Shown: in pieces, positions 49,460-58,139 of the stretch
Numbering within the stretch: the first letter of the stretch is position 1
Layout of the letters: the number at the start of each line of letters is the position of its first letter
From: JACMQW01 sp964536965
Lineage (GTDB): Bacteria > Bdellovibrionota > UBA1018
Length of the DNA: 64,000 nucleotides
Direction of reading: 5' to 3'
NCBI GenBank assembly: GCA_964536965.1
Contig: CAZIAL010000008.1
Span: 1 to 64,000 of the forward strand
Position numbers and translations under genes: made by a program
The notes under the pieces: model-generated
Told to the model about the DNA's origin: nothing
Databases searched by the model: none
Seen by the model: only the letters and a program-made list of their open reading frames with translations

Positions 49460-50580
49460 TCGTCCGCATTCGCGGGGTGGAGCCACTGGAGTGCGTAGGT
49501 CGCGCGCATGAGCACTTCTGCGTCCACCCAAACATCCCCCTGATCCACCTGCCAGTCGGTCGAAACTTTATCCGGACGTCCGCCATCGGTGTCACGGACG
49601 AGAAACTCGCATTTGCCCGCGCGCTCGCGGCGGCCGATGACGAGACTCCAGTGCTGCGAACACGCGTCGTGGAGGATGGAGTTGGGTCGATATCCGCGCC
49701 CGCGTCCGACGACCTTATGGCAGTAAGCGATCGCCACGGGGAGGGACTTTTCCAAGGTGAGCAGCCGGTTGATCTGCTGGAAAGTGGTCGGCTCGCGAAA
49801 CGGAACCGTCCGCATGCTCCAACCGAAGGCATCCAGTCCCGCGTCTATTTGCGTGCGGCATTCCGGAAGATCGGGAAGAGCCGTGCGCGACTGGCGACAG
49901 GGGGCGAGGAGCAGGCGCGACATCGGCACATAGGGATCGTCTCCGGTAAAGAAGCGGAGTTCCTCGGTAATCTCGGAATGAGACGGAAGGGCGGCGCCTT
50001 CGAGCGAAGGCGGCAGAGACGCGAGCACGGTGCGGATGCGTTCGGCGAAGCGTCGCCTTTTCTCTTCGCGCATCTTCGGATCCAGCGCCTGGTAGTCGCG
50101 AAGCGCATCGAAGAGCGCTTCGGTCTTGGCGATCGCCTCGAGACTCTTGCCTTGGGTCTCCTGTAGAACGCGGTCGGAGCAAACGCCGATTTCGCGCGCC
50201 GACTTCACATGCACGCAGACGAGACCGCCCCATCGGCCGCCTTCACGAGAAAGGGGGTCGGTCGAGTTCTGGATGGGAAAGGAGTAGGGAAAGTCATTGG
50301 AGGCGGCAAATTCCACGGCCAGCGCGATCGGCGACGTCCTTTCCTCGACGCGAAGCGGCCGGCCGAGGTTCGAAATCCTCCAGGCGTCGATCATTTCGGC
50401 CGCGGTATAGGGCGCGCATAAATTCGTTTCGCCCTGGTCGAGGTGGGGAATGCCCGCCGCGCTGCCCGAACCTTTTCTCAGATCGATCTCCGGTCCGTCG
50501 CAGCGATAACGATCGGTCAGGAGCTGTCCGCCGACGGAAAACGCGGCCGCGACGAGGAAAGGTATGGAAACCAGCGCCAT
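49456..50580 (-). CDS. Diverged papain-like paralog of the 14588-15877 gene
   Basis: 374 residues with a hydrophobic N-terminal segment (LVSIPFLVAAAFSVGG) that could be a signal peptide or anchor. The papain frame is HLDQGETNLCAPYTAAEMID (Gln49, C55), ACSQHWSLVIGRR (H310) and CEFLVRDTDGGRPD (D330). The paralog at 14588 has CELLIRNTWGNSCG in the last position, so the catalytic Asn is replaced by Asp here and the Trp-Gly context is lost. The Cys and His are kept. It may be a slow peptidase or a non-catalytic inhibitor or scaffold. It is the last gene in a tmk-holB-this order, with a gap of 16 bases to holB. Confidence 0.75.
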   Translation of the reverse strand: MALVSIPFLVAAAFSVGGQLLTDRYRCDGPEIDLRKGSGSAAGIPHLDQGETNLCAPYTAAEMIDAWRISNLGRPLRVEERTSPIALAVEFAASNDFPYSFPIQNSTDPLSREGGRWGGLVCVHVKSAREIGVCSDRVLQETQGKSLEAIAKTEALFDALRDYQALDPKMREEKRRRFAERIRTVLASLPPSLEGAALPSHSEITEELRFFTGDDPYVPMSRLLLAPCRQSRTALPDLPECRTQIDAGLDAFGWSMRTVPFREPTTFQQINRLLTLEKSLPVAIAYCHKVVGRGRGYRPNSILHDACSQHWSLVIGRRERAGKCEFLVRDTDGGRPDKVSTDWQVDQGDVWVDAEVLMRATYALQWLHPANADD

Positions 50581-50596
50581 GGCTAAATTCTCGCGC

Positions 50597-51715
50597 CTAA
50601 ACGGCGTCCATGAAAGGGGAAAGAAAGTCCTGGGCCAAGACCTTCTGATTCAGCGGTGCCGTCATTTCCCGGCGAATTCGAAACAGCCGTTCCACGCGCT
50701 CAATCCAGAACGCGGCGGCGCGCTCCCGTCCTCCGAGCTTTTTCATGCATTTAGCCGCGTGTTCTTCGAGCGGGCGCTGGGCGTCCCGATTTCGAAGCGG
50801 AGCGTCCGACGATTGCGAGCGCAGGATCAGGTCGGCCAGCAGTGGTTCGAACTGGTCGAGGAGGTTTCGGAACTGGTTCACGTCACCTGCCGCATAATCG
50901 AGCAGCGAAAAGTACGCCGTCTCGGGCGAAACCAGGAATCGGAGGAGTTCGCCGCGGATTTCCCAGGCGTCATCGCTCGCAAGCTCCATCGCGCGCGAGA
51001 GCGACCCTTCGCCGATGGCGGCGACGACGGCGAGACGATCTGCCGGAACCTCTCGTTTCCGGAGAAGCGAAACCAAAGCGTCTTCGGAGAGCGGGCGCAG
51101 CCGAAGCATTTGGCAGCGGGAAACGACGGTCGCGGGGAGCAAAGACGCGTCGGCCACCGTCAGAAGAAAAATCCAGCCGGGAGGAGGCTCTTCGAGAATT
51201 TTCAGCAGGGAATTCGCCGCCTGGACCGTCATCCGTTCCGCTTCGGTGATGAGGAAGATTCGGTATCCGCCGCTATACCCCGAGAAGCCGAGACTTTCCT
51301 TGATCTCACGGAACTGGTCGATGCCGAGCGTCCGTGCGTCTTCGATCAGCGCGATTTCGCGAAAGTCGAGGGCCTGGGAATCGTTCGCGCGAATACACGA
51401 AGGACAAGTCTGGCACGCGGCCGGAAGTGCCGGGGATTCGGCGCCGCTGCCCGCTCCGCCGAAAAGATCGGCAGGTTTTTCGGTAAAACCGGCGTTTTCG
51501 CACTGGAGGGTTTGGGCGAGATAATAGGCGATCTCGCGTTTACCCGAACCCCGCGGTCCCGAAAGCAGGAGTACCGGCGGGACCTGGCCCGTTTCGATCC
51601 AGCTGCGAAGCGCCGCCCCGATCACGGGGGAATGCGATTCGAGAAATTCCTTTTCGATCGGCAAAGGAGCAGTTCCGACGGATTTGGCTTCGGCTTTATC
51701 GCGTTTCGCGCTCAT
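50597..51715 (-). CDS. holB: DNA polymerase III subunit delta-prime HolB
   Basis: 372-residue AAA+ clamp-loader subunit. P-loop-like LLLSGPRGSGKREIAYYL. Zinc-binding module with CQTCPSC and more distant Cys (101-107 region). Sensor regions: FLITEAERMTVQAANSLLKI, LEEPPPGWIFLLTVADAS and ATVVSRCQMLRLRPL. Length is slightly above the usual 330. It works with the gamma/tau and delta subunits to load the beta clamp. Its ATG overlaps the tmk TGA (ATGA), the same tmk-holB order as in E. coli. A weakly linked papain-like gene follows. Confidence 0.93.
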   Translation of the reverse strand: MSAKRDKAEAKSVGTAPLPIEKEFLESHSPVIGAALRSWIETGQVPPVLLLSGPRGSGKREIAYYLAQTLQCENAGFTEKPADLFGGAGSGAESPALPAACQTCPSCIRANDSQALDFREIALIEDARTLGIDQFREIKESLGFSGYSGGYRIFLITEAERMTVQAANSLLKILEEPPPGWIFLLTVADASLLPATVVSRCQMLRLRPLSEDALVSLLRKREVPADRLAVVAAIGEGSLSRAMELASDDAWEIRGELLRFLVSPETAYFSLLDYAAGDVNQFRNLLDQFEPLLADLILRSQSSDAPLRNRDAQRPLEEHAAKCMKKLGGRERAAAFWIERVERLFRIRREMTAPLNQKVLAQDFLSPFMDAV

Positions 51716-52350
51716 CCGAGGATTCCGGCCTTTTCGAATCTGCGAACCACGTCGGCCGCCATTTTCTCGGGTGATCCGGAGCGCGCTCGAATCCGGACGA
51801 ATCTCTTCGGTTCTTCACGCATTGCCCTCAGAAAACCTTTCCGCACGACGGTTTGGAACCGAATTCCTTCCGCTTCGAAACGGTTGGGATCTTTCGCGTC
51901 GCGAAGGCCCGCCGCGGGGTCGATGTCGACGAAGACGGTCAGGTGGGGAACCAGGCCGCCAGTCGCGATCCGGTTTAAATTGCGAAGGGTTTTCCAGTCC
52001 AGACCTCGCGCCGCGCCTTGATAGGCGAGGGTCGAGTCGGTGTACCTGTCGCAGAGAACGATCGCGCCGCTCTCCAGCGCGGGTTTCAGTGTTTTCCCTA
52101 GGTGTTCGGCACGGGCGGCTTCGTAGAGAAAGGCCTCGGTCCAGGGTTCCATCTGCGAGTCGAGGATCACCTTGCGAATTCGTTCGGCGACGACCGATCC
52201 ACCCGGTTCGCGGGTCGTCACGACCTCCACCCCGCGGGCGCGGAGGAGCGTGGCGATCGAGGCGATCAGCGTCGATTTTCCCGCGCCTTCGGTCCCTTCG
52301 AATGTAATCAGACGGCCCTTGCGGGCGGCCGGCGATCTGCCCTTTTTCAT
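51712..52350 (-). CDS. tmk: Thymidylate kinase
   Basis: 212-residue enzyme phosphorylating dTMP to dTDP in the cytoplasm. P-loop FEGTEGAGKSTLIASIATLL; VVTTREPGGSVVAERIRKV; the dTMP-binding LCDRYTDSTLAYQGAARG; VFVDIDPAAGLRDAKD. C-terminal FEKAGILG is short. The start is the ATG at 52350, preceded by a basic segment (KKGRSPAARKGRL). It overlaps holB by four bases and follows the GYF-domain gene by 61 bases. Confidence 0.96.
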   Translation of the reverse strand: MKKGRSPAARKGRLITFEGTEGAGKSTLIASIATLLRARGVEVVTTREPGGSVVAERIRKVILDSQMEPWTEAFLYEAARAEHLGKTLKPALESGAIVLCDRYTDSTLAYQGAARGLDWKTLRNLNRIATGGLVPHLTVFVDIDPAAGLRDAKDPNRFEAEGIRFQTVVRKGFLRAMREEPKRFVRIRARSGSPEKMAADVVRRFEKAGILG

Positions 52351-52411
52351 CGCCCCCGAGCTTATTCGCGCGAGGGCGAGTCAGGCAAGGGTATAGGTCC
52401 AGAGAGACCGC

Positions 52412-53485
52412 TTAGGGCTCGGATTCCATGCGCTCCTGGCGATCACGCATCCCCGGCATGGTTCCCGGTTCCGGAATCATCTTGTCGGAGTCGATATTGG
52501 ACGGATCCGCGGGATCTCCCATCTCGACCTGACCCTCGGGCGCGGGCTCGGTTTCGTCGACGTCAGCAGCGTCCTCGCCCGAGTTTTCGAGCGGTGGATC
52601 GCGTTCGTCTCGATACCTTGCTCCGCCGCCGCGTTCCAGACGTTCTTCCTCGCGATCCCGTTCCCGTTCTCTCTCTCGTTCGCGTTCCGCGCGTTCTCGC
52701 CGATCGGCACTCGGCCCGGGCGAGCGAGGCTGGACGATGGGTGCGGTTCGAACCCGCTCGACAGGCGCGGTATTCAGCAGCGCAGCGTTGGAGTTGGGGC
52801 GAGCGGGTGGGGGTTCGGGTGGAGTCGGAGCTTCCACGACCTGCGGTTTCGTCGGTCCCGATTTTTTCCCGATGATTCCGGAAAAGCCATAAACGAGAGC
52901 GCCCAGAATCCCCGCGACCACGATTACGAAAAGGAGTTGGGGCGGGAGGCGATTTCCGGCCGGGCGCTGGAGCTGTCCCCACGAGTCTTTGCTTCCCGTC
53001 GCCGGATTCGGGTGGGCGGCGCCTCCGGGACCGGCCTTCTGATTCGCTTTTTCGCGTACGGCCTGGATCGCTTGAAAAAGGGCTTCCGTCGCGTCGGGTG
53101 GACGCTCCTCGCCGGCACTGCGATCGAGGATGATGATCTTCGATCTTTCCAGGTGTTCGGTTGGACGAGGCGGGGGGCTGAAATTCGGATCGGCCGCGGA
53201 ATTCGTGAACGGTGACGAAGGAGTCGATGCGAACGAAACGGGAGCTCCTGCTTCGTTCGTCCCGGTGATCGGCATCGCGGGACCCGTCGGTTTTTTCGTA
53301 TAGAGCTCGTCGTAAGCGTCGATGAGATCCTGCGCGGTCACCCAGTCCCCGCCCATACGCGCAGCCGTGACCTGAGCCGTCGCGGGAATTTTTCCCGCAC
53401 GGACCATTTCGACGATTTCTTTCGCGGCGAGGGGACCCGACTGCTTTCCGCCGACGTTGAGGTACCACTCCAGGTCGGTGCTCAT
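52412..53485 (-). CDS. GYF_2-domain membrane protein with charged repeats
   Basis: 357 residues from the ATG at 53485, with GGAAGA upstream; a TTG at 53497 would add four residues. An N-terminal GYF_2 (DUF4339) domain is at 1-60: EWYLNVGGKQSGPLAAKEIV, MVRAGKIPATAQVTAARMGG. A Pro/Ser/Thr-rich linker leads to one membrane segment (LLFVIVVAGILGALVYGF, near 190-210). The periplasmic part contains an Arg/Glu repeat (ERERERERERDREEERLERG) and an acidic tail. GYF domains usually bind proline-rich peptides. The charged repeat may form a single alpha-helix. Function unknown. Confidence 0.75.
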   Translation of the reverse strand: MSTDLEWYLNVGGKQSGPLAAKEIVEMVRAGKIPATAQVTAARMGGDWVTAQDLIDAYDELYTKKPTGPAMPITGTNEAGAPVSFASTPSSPFTNSAADPNFSPPPRPTEHLERSKIIILDRSAGEERPPDATEALFQAIQAVREKANQKAGPGGAAHPNPATGSKDSWGQLQRPAGNRLPPQLLFVIVVAGILGALVYGFSGIIGKKSGPTKPQVVEAPTPPEPPPARPNSNAALLNTAPVERVRTAPIVQPRSPGPSADRRERAERERERERERDREEERLERGGGARYRDERDPPLENSGEDAADVDETEPAPEGQVEMGDPADPSNIDSDKMIPEPGTMPGMRDRQERMESEP

Positions 53486-53575
53486 TCTATCTTCCAAGTT
53501 TAGGGGAAATGGAATGCGTCGTCAAAATATGTCGCGCCGGATAGACATTCCCTGGAGGGTCGCCGGCGACCTGTC

Positions 53576-53616
53576 AAAAAGCAGACAGCCCGGAAGGATC
53601 TCCTTCCGGGCTGTCT
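53576..53616 (-). terminator. Rho-independent terminator of the 53653-54768 gene
   Basis: AGACAGCCCGGAAGGA (53583-53598) pairs perfectly with 53601-53616; in practice the loop is larger than two bases. On the minus strand the stem is followed by GCTTTTTG. It lies 37 bases past the stop at 53653. Confidence 0.9.
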
Positions 53617-53652
53617 TAGATTCTCAGGAGCGGTTCGCTCCGCGTTTCAGAC

Positions 53653-54768
53653 TTAGAGGATCGAGATGTTCAGGTTGGCGCCCATCTGCATCGCTTCGAT
53701 GTTGGGGGTAGCCGTGAACATATCGACGTACGGGTTGAGATTCACGCGCTTGTGGAGATCCCACGAGGCGCCGAGTTCGACGTACTGACCAAAGATCGGT
53801 CCGCGGATCTGATCACTCGGAGCGAATTCACCCGTGTTGTGCACGCGGCTGTATTCTTTGTTGAACGAAAGCGAGAGTCCGAACGTATCGCCCACCTGGT
53901 AGTTGATCGCAGGTCCGAGGGTGATCCGCAGGTCGATCTTGTTGTTCGCGCCCGCAGCGTCCGCGTCGTATACCGCCGAAGTACGGTGGTAATAGCGGAT
54001 AGTGTTGTAGGCGGCCAGGCTCAGCGTCGGGCTGAGCGTGTAGAAGAAGTTCTGACCGGTACGGAGGTAGACCGGCACGCCTTCTCCTTCGATTCCGAGT
54101 CCCGGATAGAGACGGAAGTCTCCGTTCCACTTGAAGTTGTTCACTTCGGCGAATTTACCCACCGAAACCTGGAAGAAAGACTGCGCAGGTTTGAACGCGA
54201 AAGCTTCGGCGTCGCCGGACTTGATTCCGGAAGCGGCGTCGTAGTTGCTTCCGTGGTTCAGAAAGTATCCGTTCAGGTTGAACGCGATATTCGGCGTGAT
54301 TTTATAACCGAGGGTGGCGCGGGTATAGAGTTCGACCGCGGTATTTCCCTGGCTGAAACCGTCTACTTTATCGGTCTGATAGCCCGACAGAGGCTCGGTG
54401 ATCGAGGCGCCGTAGTATTCGAAAAGAACGGCGGCGCGGAGATTATCCGTGAACTTCGGACGACGTGCGACTTTCGCGGCTTGGGTCGTCGAAGCGCCGG
54501 CGGTGAGGCCCGGCGAAACCGTAGCGGCCGAAGTGGCCGAAGAAGAAGAGGAAGAGATCCGGTCAGCCGGAACGCCCGCTTTCACGGCCGCTTTCGCTTT
54601 CCGCTTGGCGACGCGTTTCTTCGCCGCCTTCTCGTTTTTCTTGGTTGCGCGAACGGCAGTCTGTTCACGCTGGATCGGTGCATTCTGTGTCGGCTCGTCA
54701 ACCGCGAATGCTCCGCCGGCTACCAAGCTCGCCATCACGATGGCGAAACTTTTGTGCAAATTCTTCAT
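53653..54768 (-). CDS. Outer-membrane beta-barrel protein with Lys/Ser-rich N-terminal linker
   Basis: 371 residues with a signal peptide (FAIVMASLVAGGAFA) and a ribosome site AGAGGAAC. Residues 25-105 form a linker rich in Lys, Ala and Ser (KKNEKAAKKRVAKRKAKAAV, then SSSSSATS). Residues 110-371 show alternating amphipathic strands with frequent aromatic girdles (for example LFEYYGASITEPLSGY, AYNTIRYYHRTSAVYD, YVELGASWDL) ending in a hydrophobic ...NLNISIL. This is a barrel or channel-type outer-membrane protein. The Lys-rich linker may bind peptidoglycan or lipoteichoic-like polymers; that is a guess. Monocistronic with a strong terminator. Confidence 0.75.
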   Translation of the reverse strand: MKNLHKSFAIVMASLVAGGAFAVDEPTQNAPIQREQTAVRATKKNEKAAKKRVAKRKAKAAVKAGVPADRISSSSSSATSAATVSPGLTAGASTTQAAKVARRPKFTDNLRAAVLFEYYGASITEPLSGYQTDKVDGFSQGNTAVELYTRATLGYKITPNIAFNLNGYFLNHGSNYDAASGIKSGDAEAFAFKPAQSFFQVSVGKFAEVNNFKWNGDFRLYPGLGIEGEGVPVYLRTGQNFFYTLSPTLSLAAYNTIRYYHRTSAVYDADAAGANNKIDLRITLGPAINYQVGDTFGLSLSFNKEYSRVHNTGEFAPSDQIRGPIFGQYVELGASWDLHKRVNLNPYVDMFTATPNIEAMQMGANLNISIL

Positions 54769-55193
54769 AACGTTCCTCTCCCTATATCCTCTCGGTTATA
54801 CGAAAACTTAAGGTACCCACTCCTGAGTAGCCGTTTGATTCACGGAGGATATAGCAAGGGGTCTGCCAGGTTGGAAGAGCCAACTTGTGCGTTGCATAAC
54901 CGAAGTCAGTTAAAATAAGCCTTTTATTTCAATCGGTTATTAAATGCATAATTCTTCATCCTGGTGCGATTCGGCTTCCGTGGGAGCAGTTCGCACCGTG
55001 CGGACCGGCACCGGTCGACAGGTGACTAAGTTTCAGACAGTTCGGGTCTCCCGGAAAACCGCGAAAAAATCTGAGAGATCGATGACTTTTCGACCGGATC
55101 ACCCGCGCTAAAATGCGGAAGGCCGAAGCTGCAGAGCAGTTTCGGCCTTCCATCTTCAAGCTGTTTTAAACCGGAAAGTCGCTCAGCGAGGAA
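54769..55193. other. Intergenic region, about 425 bp
   Basis: This spacer separates the outer-membrane protein gene from the pnp terminator. It is AT-rich near 54895-54950 (AAAATAAGCCTTTTATTTCAA) where the outer-membrane protein promoter is expected, although no clear -35/-10 pair stands out. The left part also holds a repeated GATATAG/CTATATC segment (54786-54790 region and 54847-54853). The pnp terminator is annotated separately. No gene or RNA is seen. Confidence 0.4.
55111..55151 (-). terminator. Terminator of the rpsO-pnp transcript
   Basis: A 15-bp stem (55117-55131 with 55137-55151, one G-T wobble, loop CAGAG) is followed on the minus strand by GCATTTTAGC. It lies about 43 bases past the pnp stop. 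Confidence 0.85.
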
Positions 55194-57467
55194 CTACTCT
55201 CGAGGAGTCGGACGTCCGCCGCCGGACGGTCCGCCGCCTGGGCCGCGTCCACCCCGATCGCCGCCGCCGCGAGGTCCGCGGTCTCCGCCGCCTTCGCGGC
55301 GAGGGCCACGATCACCGCCGCCGCTCGGAGCCGCACCGCCCGCGGGCGGAGGAAGCAGGACTTTCCGCGAGAGACGCACTTTGCCCATGCGGTCGACTTC
55401 GAGGACCTTTACTTCCACTTCGTCGCCTTCCTTCAGGAAGTCTTCGACCCGGTTCACGCGCTCGTGCGCGATTTCCGAAACGTGGAGAAGTCCGTCCTGG
55501 TTCGGCATGATGCCGATGAAGGCTCCGAACTCGACGATCTTCTTCACTTTGCCTTTGTAGATGGCGCCGACTTCCGGGGTCGCGATGATGTTGTTGATCA
55601 TCTCGAGCGCCTTATCGCGGGCGGCCATGTCCGAAGTCGCGATGTTGATCACGCCGTCGTCGTTGATATCCACTTTCGCGCCGGACTTCGCGACGATGTC
55701 TTTAATGACTTTGCCGCCGGTGCCGATAACTTCACGGATCTTATCGACCGGAATTTTCAGCGTCGTGATGCGCGGAGCGAATTTCGACATTTCCGGACGC
55801 GTCTCGGTGATCGCTTTCGCCATTTCTCCGAGAATATGGATACGGCCTTCGCGGGCCTGGGCCAGCGCGGTTTTCATGATTTCGGGCGTGACGCCTTCGA
55901 TCTTGATGTCCATCTGGATTCCGGTGATTCCGTCTTTGGTTCCGGCCACCTTAAAGTCCATGTCGCCCAGGTGATCTTCATCTCCGAGGATATCGGAGAG
56001 CACCGCGAGGCGATCGCCTTCCTTAATCAGACCCATCGCGATTCCGGCGACTGGCTTCGGATACGGGATCCCTGCGTCCATGATCGCCATCGAAGCGGAA
56101 CAAACCGATCCCATGGACGAAGAGCCGTTCGACTCCAGAGTCTCGCAGACGATCCGTACGGTGTACGGGAAGTCTTCGTGCTTCGGGAAGGTCGCTTTGA
56201 TCGAACGCTCGGCGAGCGCGCCGTGCCCGATTTCGCGGCGGGAAGTGAAGCCCATCCGGCCGGCTTCGCCGACGGAGTAAGGAGGGAAGTTATAGTGGAG
56301 GGTGAACTTCCGGTACGACTTCTGGAACATCGTATCGACGATGCCCTCGTCTTCGGACGTGCCCAGCGTGATCGTCGCCAGAACCTGCGTTTCGCCGCGG
56401 GTGAAGAGCGCCGAGCCGTGAGTGCGGGGAAGAAGACCGGTTTCCACCTCGATCGGGCGAACCGTCGTCAGGTTGCGGCCGTCGATCCGGGACTTGTCGG
56501 CCAGGATCATTTCGCGCATCAGGTTGTACTGGAGAAGTTCGAAAGCGGTTTTCACGTCCTTCTCGAGCTTCTTGGCGCCGTCCGGGTTCGTCTTCTTCAT
56601 GTCCTCGGAAACGAGCGCCGTGAGCGTGGCTTTCTTCGTTTCGTCGACCATGCTGTACCGCTCGCCCTTGTTCTTCGTGCGCAGAGCCGTATTCAGCCCC
56701 TTCATCGCGATCTCTTCGACCTTTTTCGTCAGCGACGTATCGATCGGGGCCGGAACGAAAGCGCGTTTCGGCTTGCCGGCGATCTTCGTAAGTTCTTCGA
56801 TCGCGCCGATGATTTTCTTGATCTCGGTGTGGGCGTGGACGATCGCGCCGAGGACGATATCCTCAGGGACTTCGCGCGCTCCGCCCTCGACCATCATGAT
56901 CGCGTTCTTCGTCGCGGTGACGAAGATTTCGAGTTCGGTCTCGCCGTTCTCGACTTGGGACCAGGATGGGTTGATGACGTACTGGCCGTTCATGCGTCCG
57001 ACGCGAACGCCAGCCGTCGGGCCCGCGAACGGAATATCGGAAATCGAGAGTGCGGCGGAAACGCCGATCGCGGCCGCGGAGTCCAGATCCGCTTCTTGGT
57101 CCACGGAAAGGATCGTCGCGATCACCTGGGTTTCATTGCGATAGCCTTCCGGAAAGAGGGGGCGGATCGGGCGATCGATCAGGCGCGCGGAAAGGGTCGA
57201 CTCGGAAGTCGGCTTCGCTTCGCGGCGATGGAAAGAGCCCGGGATTTTTCCGGCGGCGTAATATTTTTCGGAGAACTCGACGGTCAGTGGGAAGAAGTCG
57301 AGGCCTTCCTTAGGGTTTTTCGACGAACACGCGGTCACGAGGATGCGGGTATCGCCGTAGGAGACGAGAACGGAACCGTCGGCTTGCTTCGCGAGTTTAC
57401 CGGTTTCGATCGTCAGCTTTTTCCCACCGACTTCGGTGGTGACGGACTTTGGATTGAAGAGAGACAT
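55194..57467 (-). CDS. pnp: Polyribonucleotide nucleotidyltransferase (PNPase)
   Basis: 757 residues from the ATG at 57467; an ATG at 57476 is only one base after AAGGA and is less likely. It degrades RNA phosphorolytically from the 3' end. Two RNase PH domains are visible (GKLAKQADGSVLVSYGDTRI and LLPRTHGSALFTRGETQVLA, then FSVGEAGR-like PPYSVGEAGRMGFTSRREIG). A KH domain at about 566-631 has GTGG, and an S1 domain follows at about 632-705 (GAIYKGKVKKIVEFGAFIGI). The last 52 residues are an RGG-type tail of GGGDRGPR repeats, unlike E. coli PNPase. Co-transcribed with rpsO through a stem-loop. Confidence 0.96.
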   Translation of the reverse strand: MSLFNPKSVTTEVGGKKLTIETGKLAKQADGSVLVSYGDTRILVTACSSKNPKEGLDFFPLTVEFSEKYYAAGKIPGSFHRREAKPTSESTLSARLIDRPIRPLFPEGYRNETQVIATILSVDQEADLDSAAAIGVSAALSISDIPFAGPTAGVRVGRMNGQYVINPSWSQVENGETELEIFVTATKNAIMMVEGGAREVPEDIVLGAIVHAHTEIKKIIGAIEELTKIAGKPKRAFVPAPIDTSLTKKVEEIAMKGLNTALRTKNKGERYSMVDETKKATLTALVSEDMKKTNPDGAKKLEKDVKTAFELLQYNLMREMILADKSRIDGRNLTTVRPIEVETGLLPRTHGSALFTRGETQVLATITLGTSEDEGIVDTMFQKSYRKFTLHYNFPPYSVGEAGRMGFTSRREIGHGALAERSIKATFPKHEDFPYTVRIVCETLESNGSSSMGSVCSASMAIMDAGIPYPKPVAGIAMGLIKEGDRLAVLSDILGDEDHLGDMDFKVAGTKDGITGIQMDIKIEGVTPEIMKTALAQAREGRIHILGEMAKAITETRPEMSKFAPRITTLKIPVDKIREVIGTGGKVIKDIVAKSGAKVDINDDGVINIATSDMAARDKALEMINNIIATPEVGAIYKGKVKKIVEFGAFIGIMPNQDGLLHVSEIAHERVNRVEDFLKEGDEVEVKVLEVDRMGKVRLSRKVLLPPPAGGAAPSGGGDRGPRREGGGDRGPRGGGDRGGRGPGGGPSGGGRPTPRE

Positions 57468-57579
57468 GATTTGCATTTCCTTTCGGTCGGCCGAGGCGGT
57501 CTCGAAACTCCGACAATCAAAGCAGCATTTGCGGAACTGCTGGACGAGCCGCAGCGGCCGCCAGCGTTATCAGCGCGAA

Positions 57580-57650
57580 AAGACAAAAGGCTCTGTAGTG
57601 GTCCTGCGGGCGCCGTTAAGGCGGGCAGTTAACACGACAGAGCCTTTCGA
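57580..57650 (-). promoter_or_regulatory. rpsO-pnp intergenic stem-loop
   Basis: An 11-bp stem (AAAGGCTCTGT at 57586-57596 with ACAGAGCCTTT at 57637-57647) encloses a 40-base region with inner pairing (GGCGCC and GGCGGGC segments). On the minus strand the stem is followed by TGTCTTTTCG, a weak U-tract. In E. coli the rpsO-pnp spacer contains a weak terminator and a hairpin cut by RNase III through which PNPase represses itself. The position and shape here fit the same device. Confidence 0.65.
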
Positions 57651-57675
57651 AAATTCTTGCTGATGACGGAAGAAA

Positions 57676-57954
57676 TTACTTCCGAAGCTCAAGGGAGGTG
57701 ATGAGCGCACTGTAGCGGCTCGCATCTTTCGACTTGAGGTAGGTCAGAAGCTTGCGGCGCTGACTTACGAGTTTGATCAGGCCACGGCGACCGTGGTGAT
57801 CTTTTTTATTCGCCTTGAAGTGCTCCGTCAGTTCGACGATGCGGCTCGTGAGGAGAGCGACTTGGACTTCCGGAGATCCGGTGTCCTTCGCGCCCTTCGC
57901 GAACTTCGAGACGATTTCTGCTTTTTTTGCTTTGATTGCGGTTTTTCCAGCCAT
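57676..57954 (-). CDS. rpsO: Ribosomal protein S15
   Basis: 92 residues from the ATG at 57954 (MAGKTAIKAKKAE). S15 binds 16S rRNA in the central domain early in 30S assembly. Signatures: GSPEVQVALLTSRIVELTEH, FKANKKDHHGRRGLIKLVSQ and RRKLLTYLKSKDASRYSALI. It has the usual rpsO-pnp order. The RNase III-type hairpin separates it from pnp, and rpoH lies 185 bases upstream on the same strand. Confidence 0.97.
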   Translation of the reverse strand: MAGKTAIKAKKAEIVSKFAKGAKDTGSPEVQVALLTSRIVELTEHFKANKKDHHGRRGLIKLVSQRRKLLTYLKSKDASRYSALITSLELRK

Positions 57955-58139
57955 TTTATTACTCTGCCTTACGGGATCAAGGAGCTGATGAAACCCCCGG
58001 AACCTCGATCTATTGGTTGTTGTACTTACTGTTGAGTACGGTGGGTTTAGCACGCGGCCCAGGCGGTCACAAGGGGCGGTTACGCGTGAAAAGTGGAGAT
58101 TTAAGACGCAGCGCACCATTTGCGGATGGAGGCCGTAAA

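Noticed and set aside
55464..57632. 722-codon plus-strand open frame opposite pnp
   Set aside because: Antisense to a clear PNPase; caused by high GC and codon bias.
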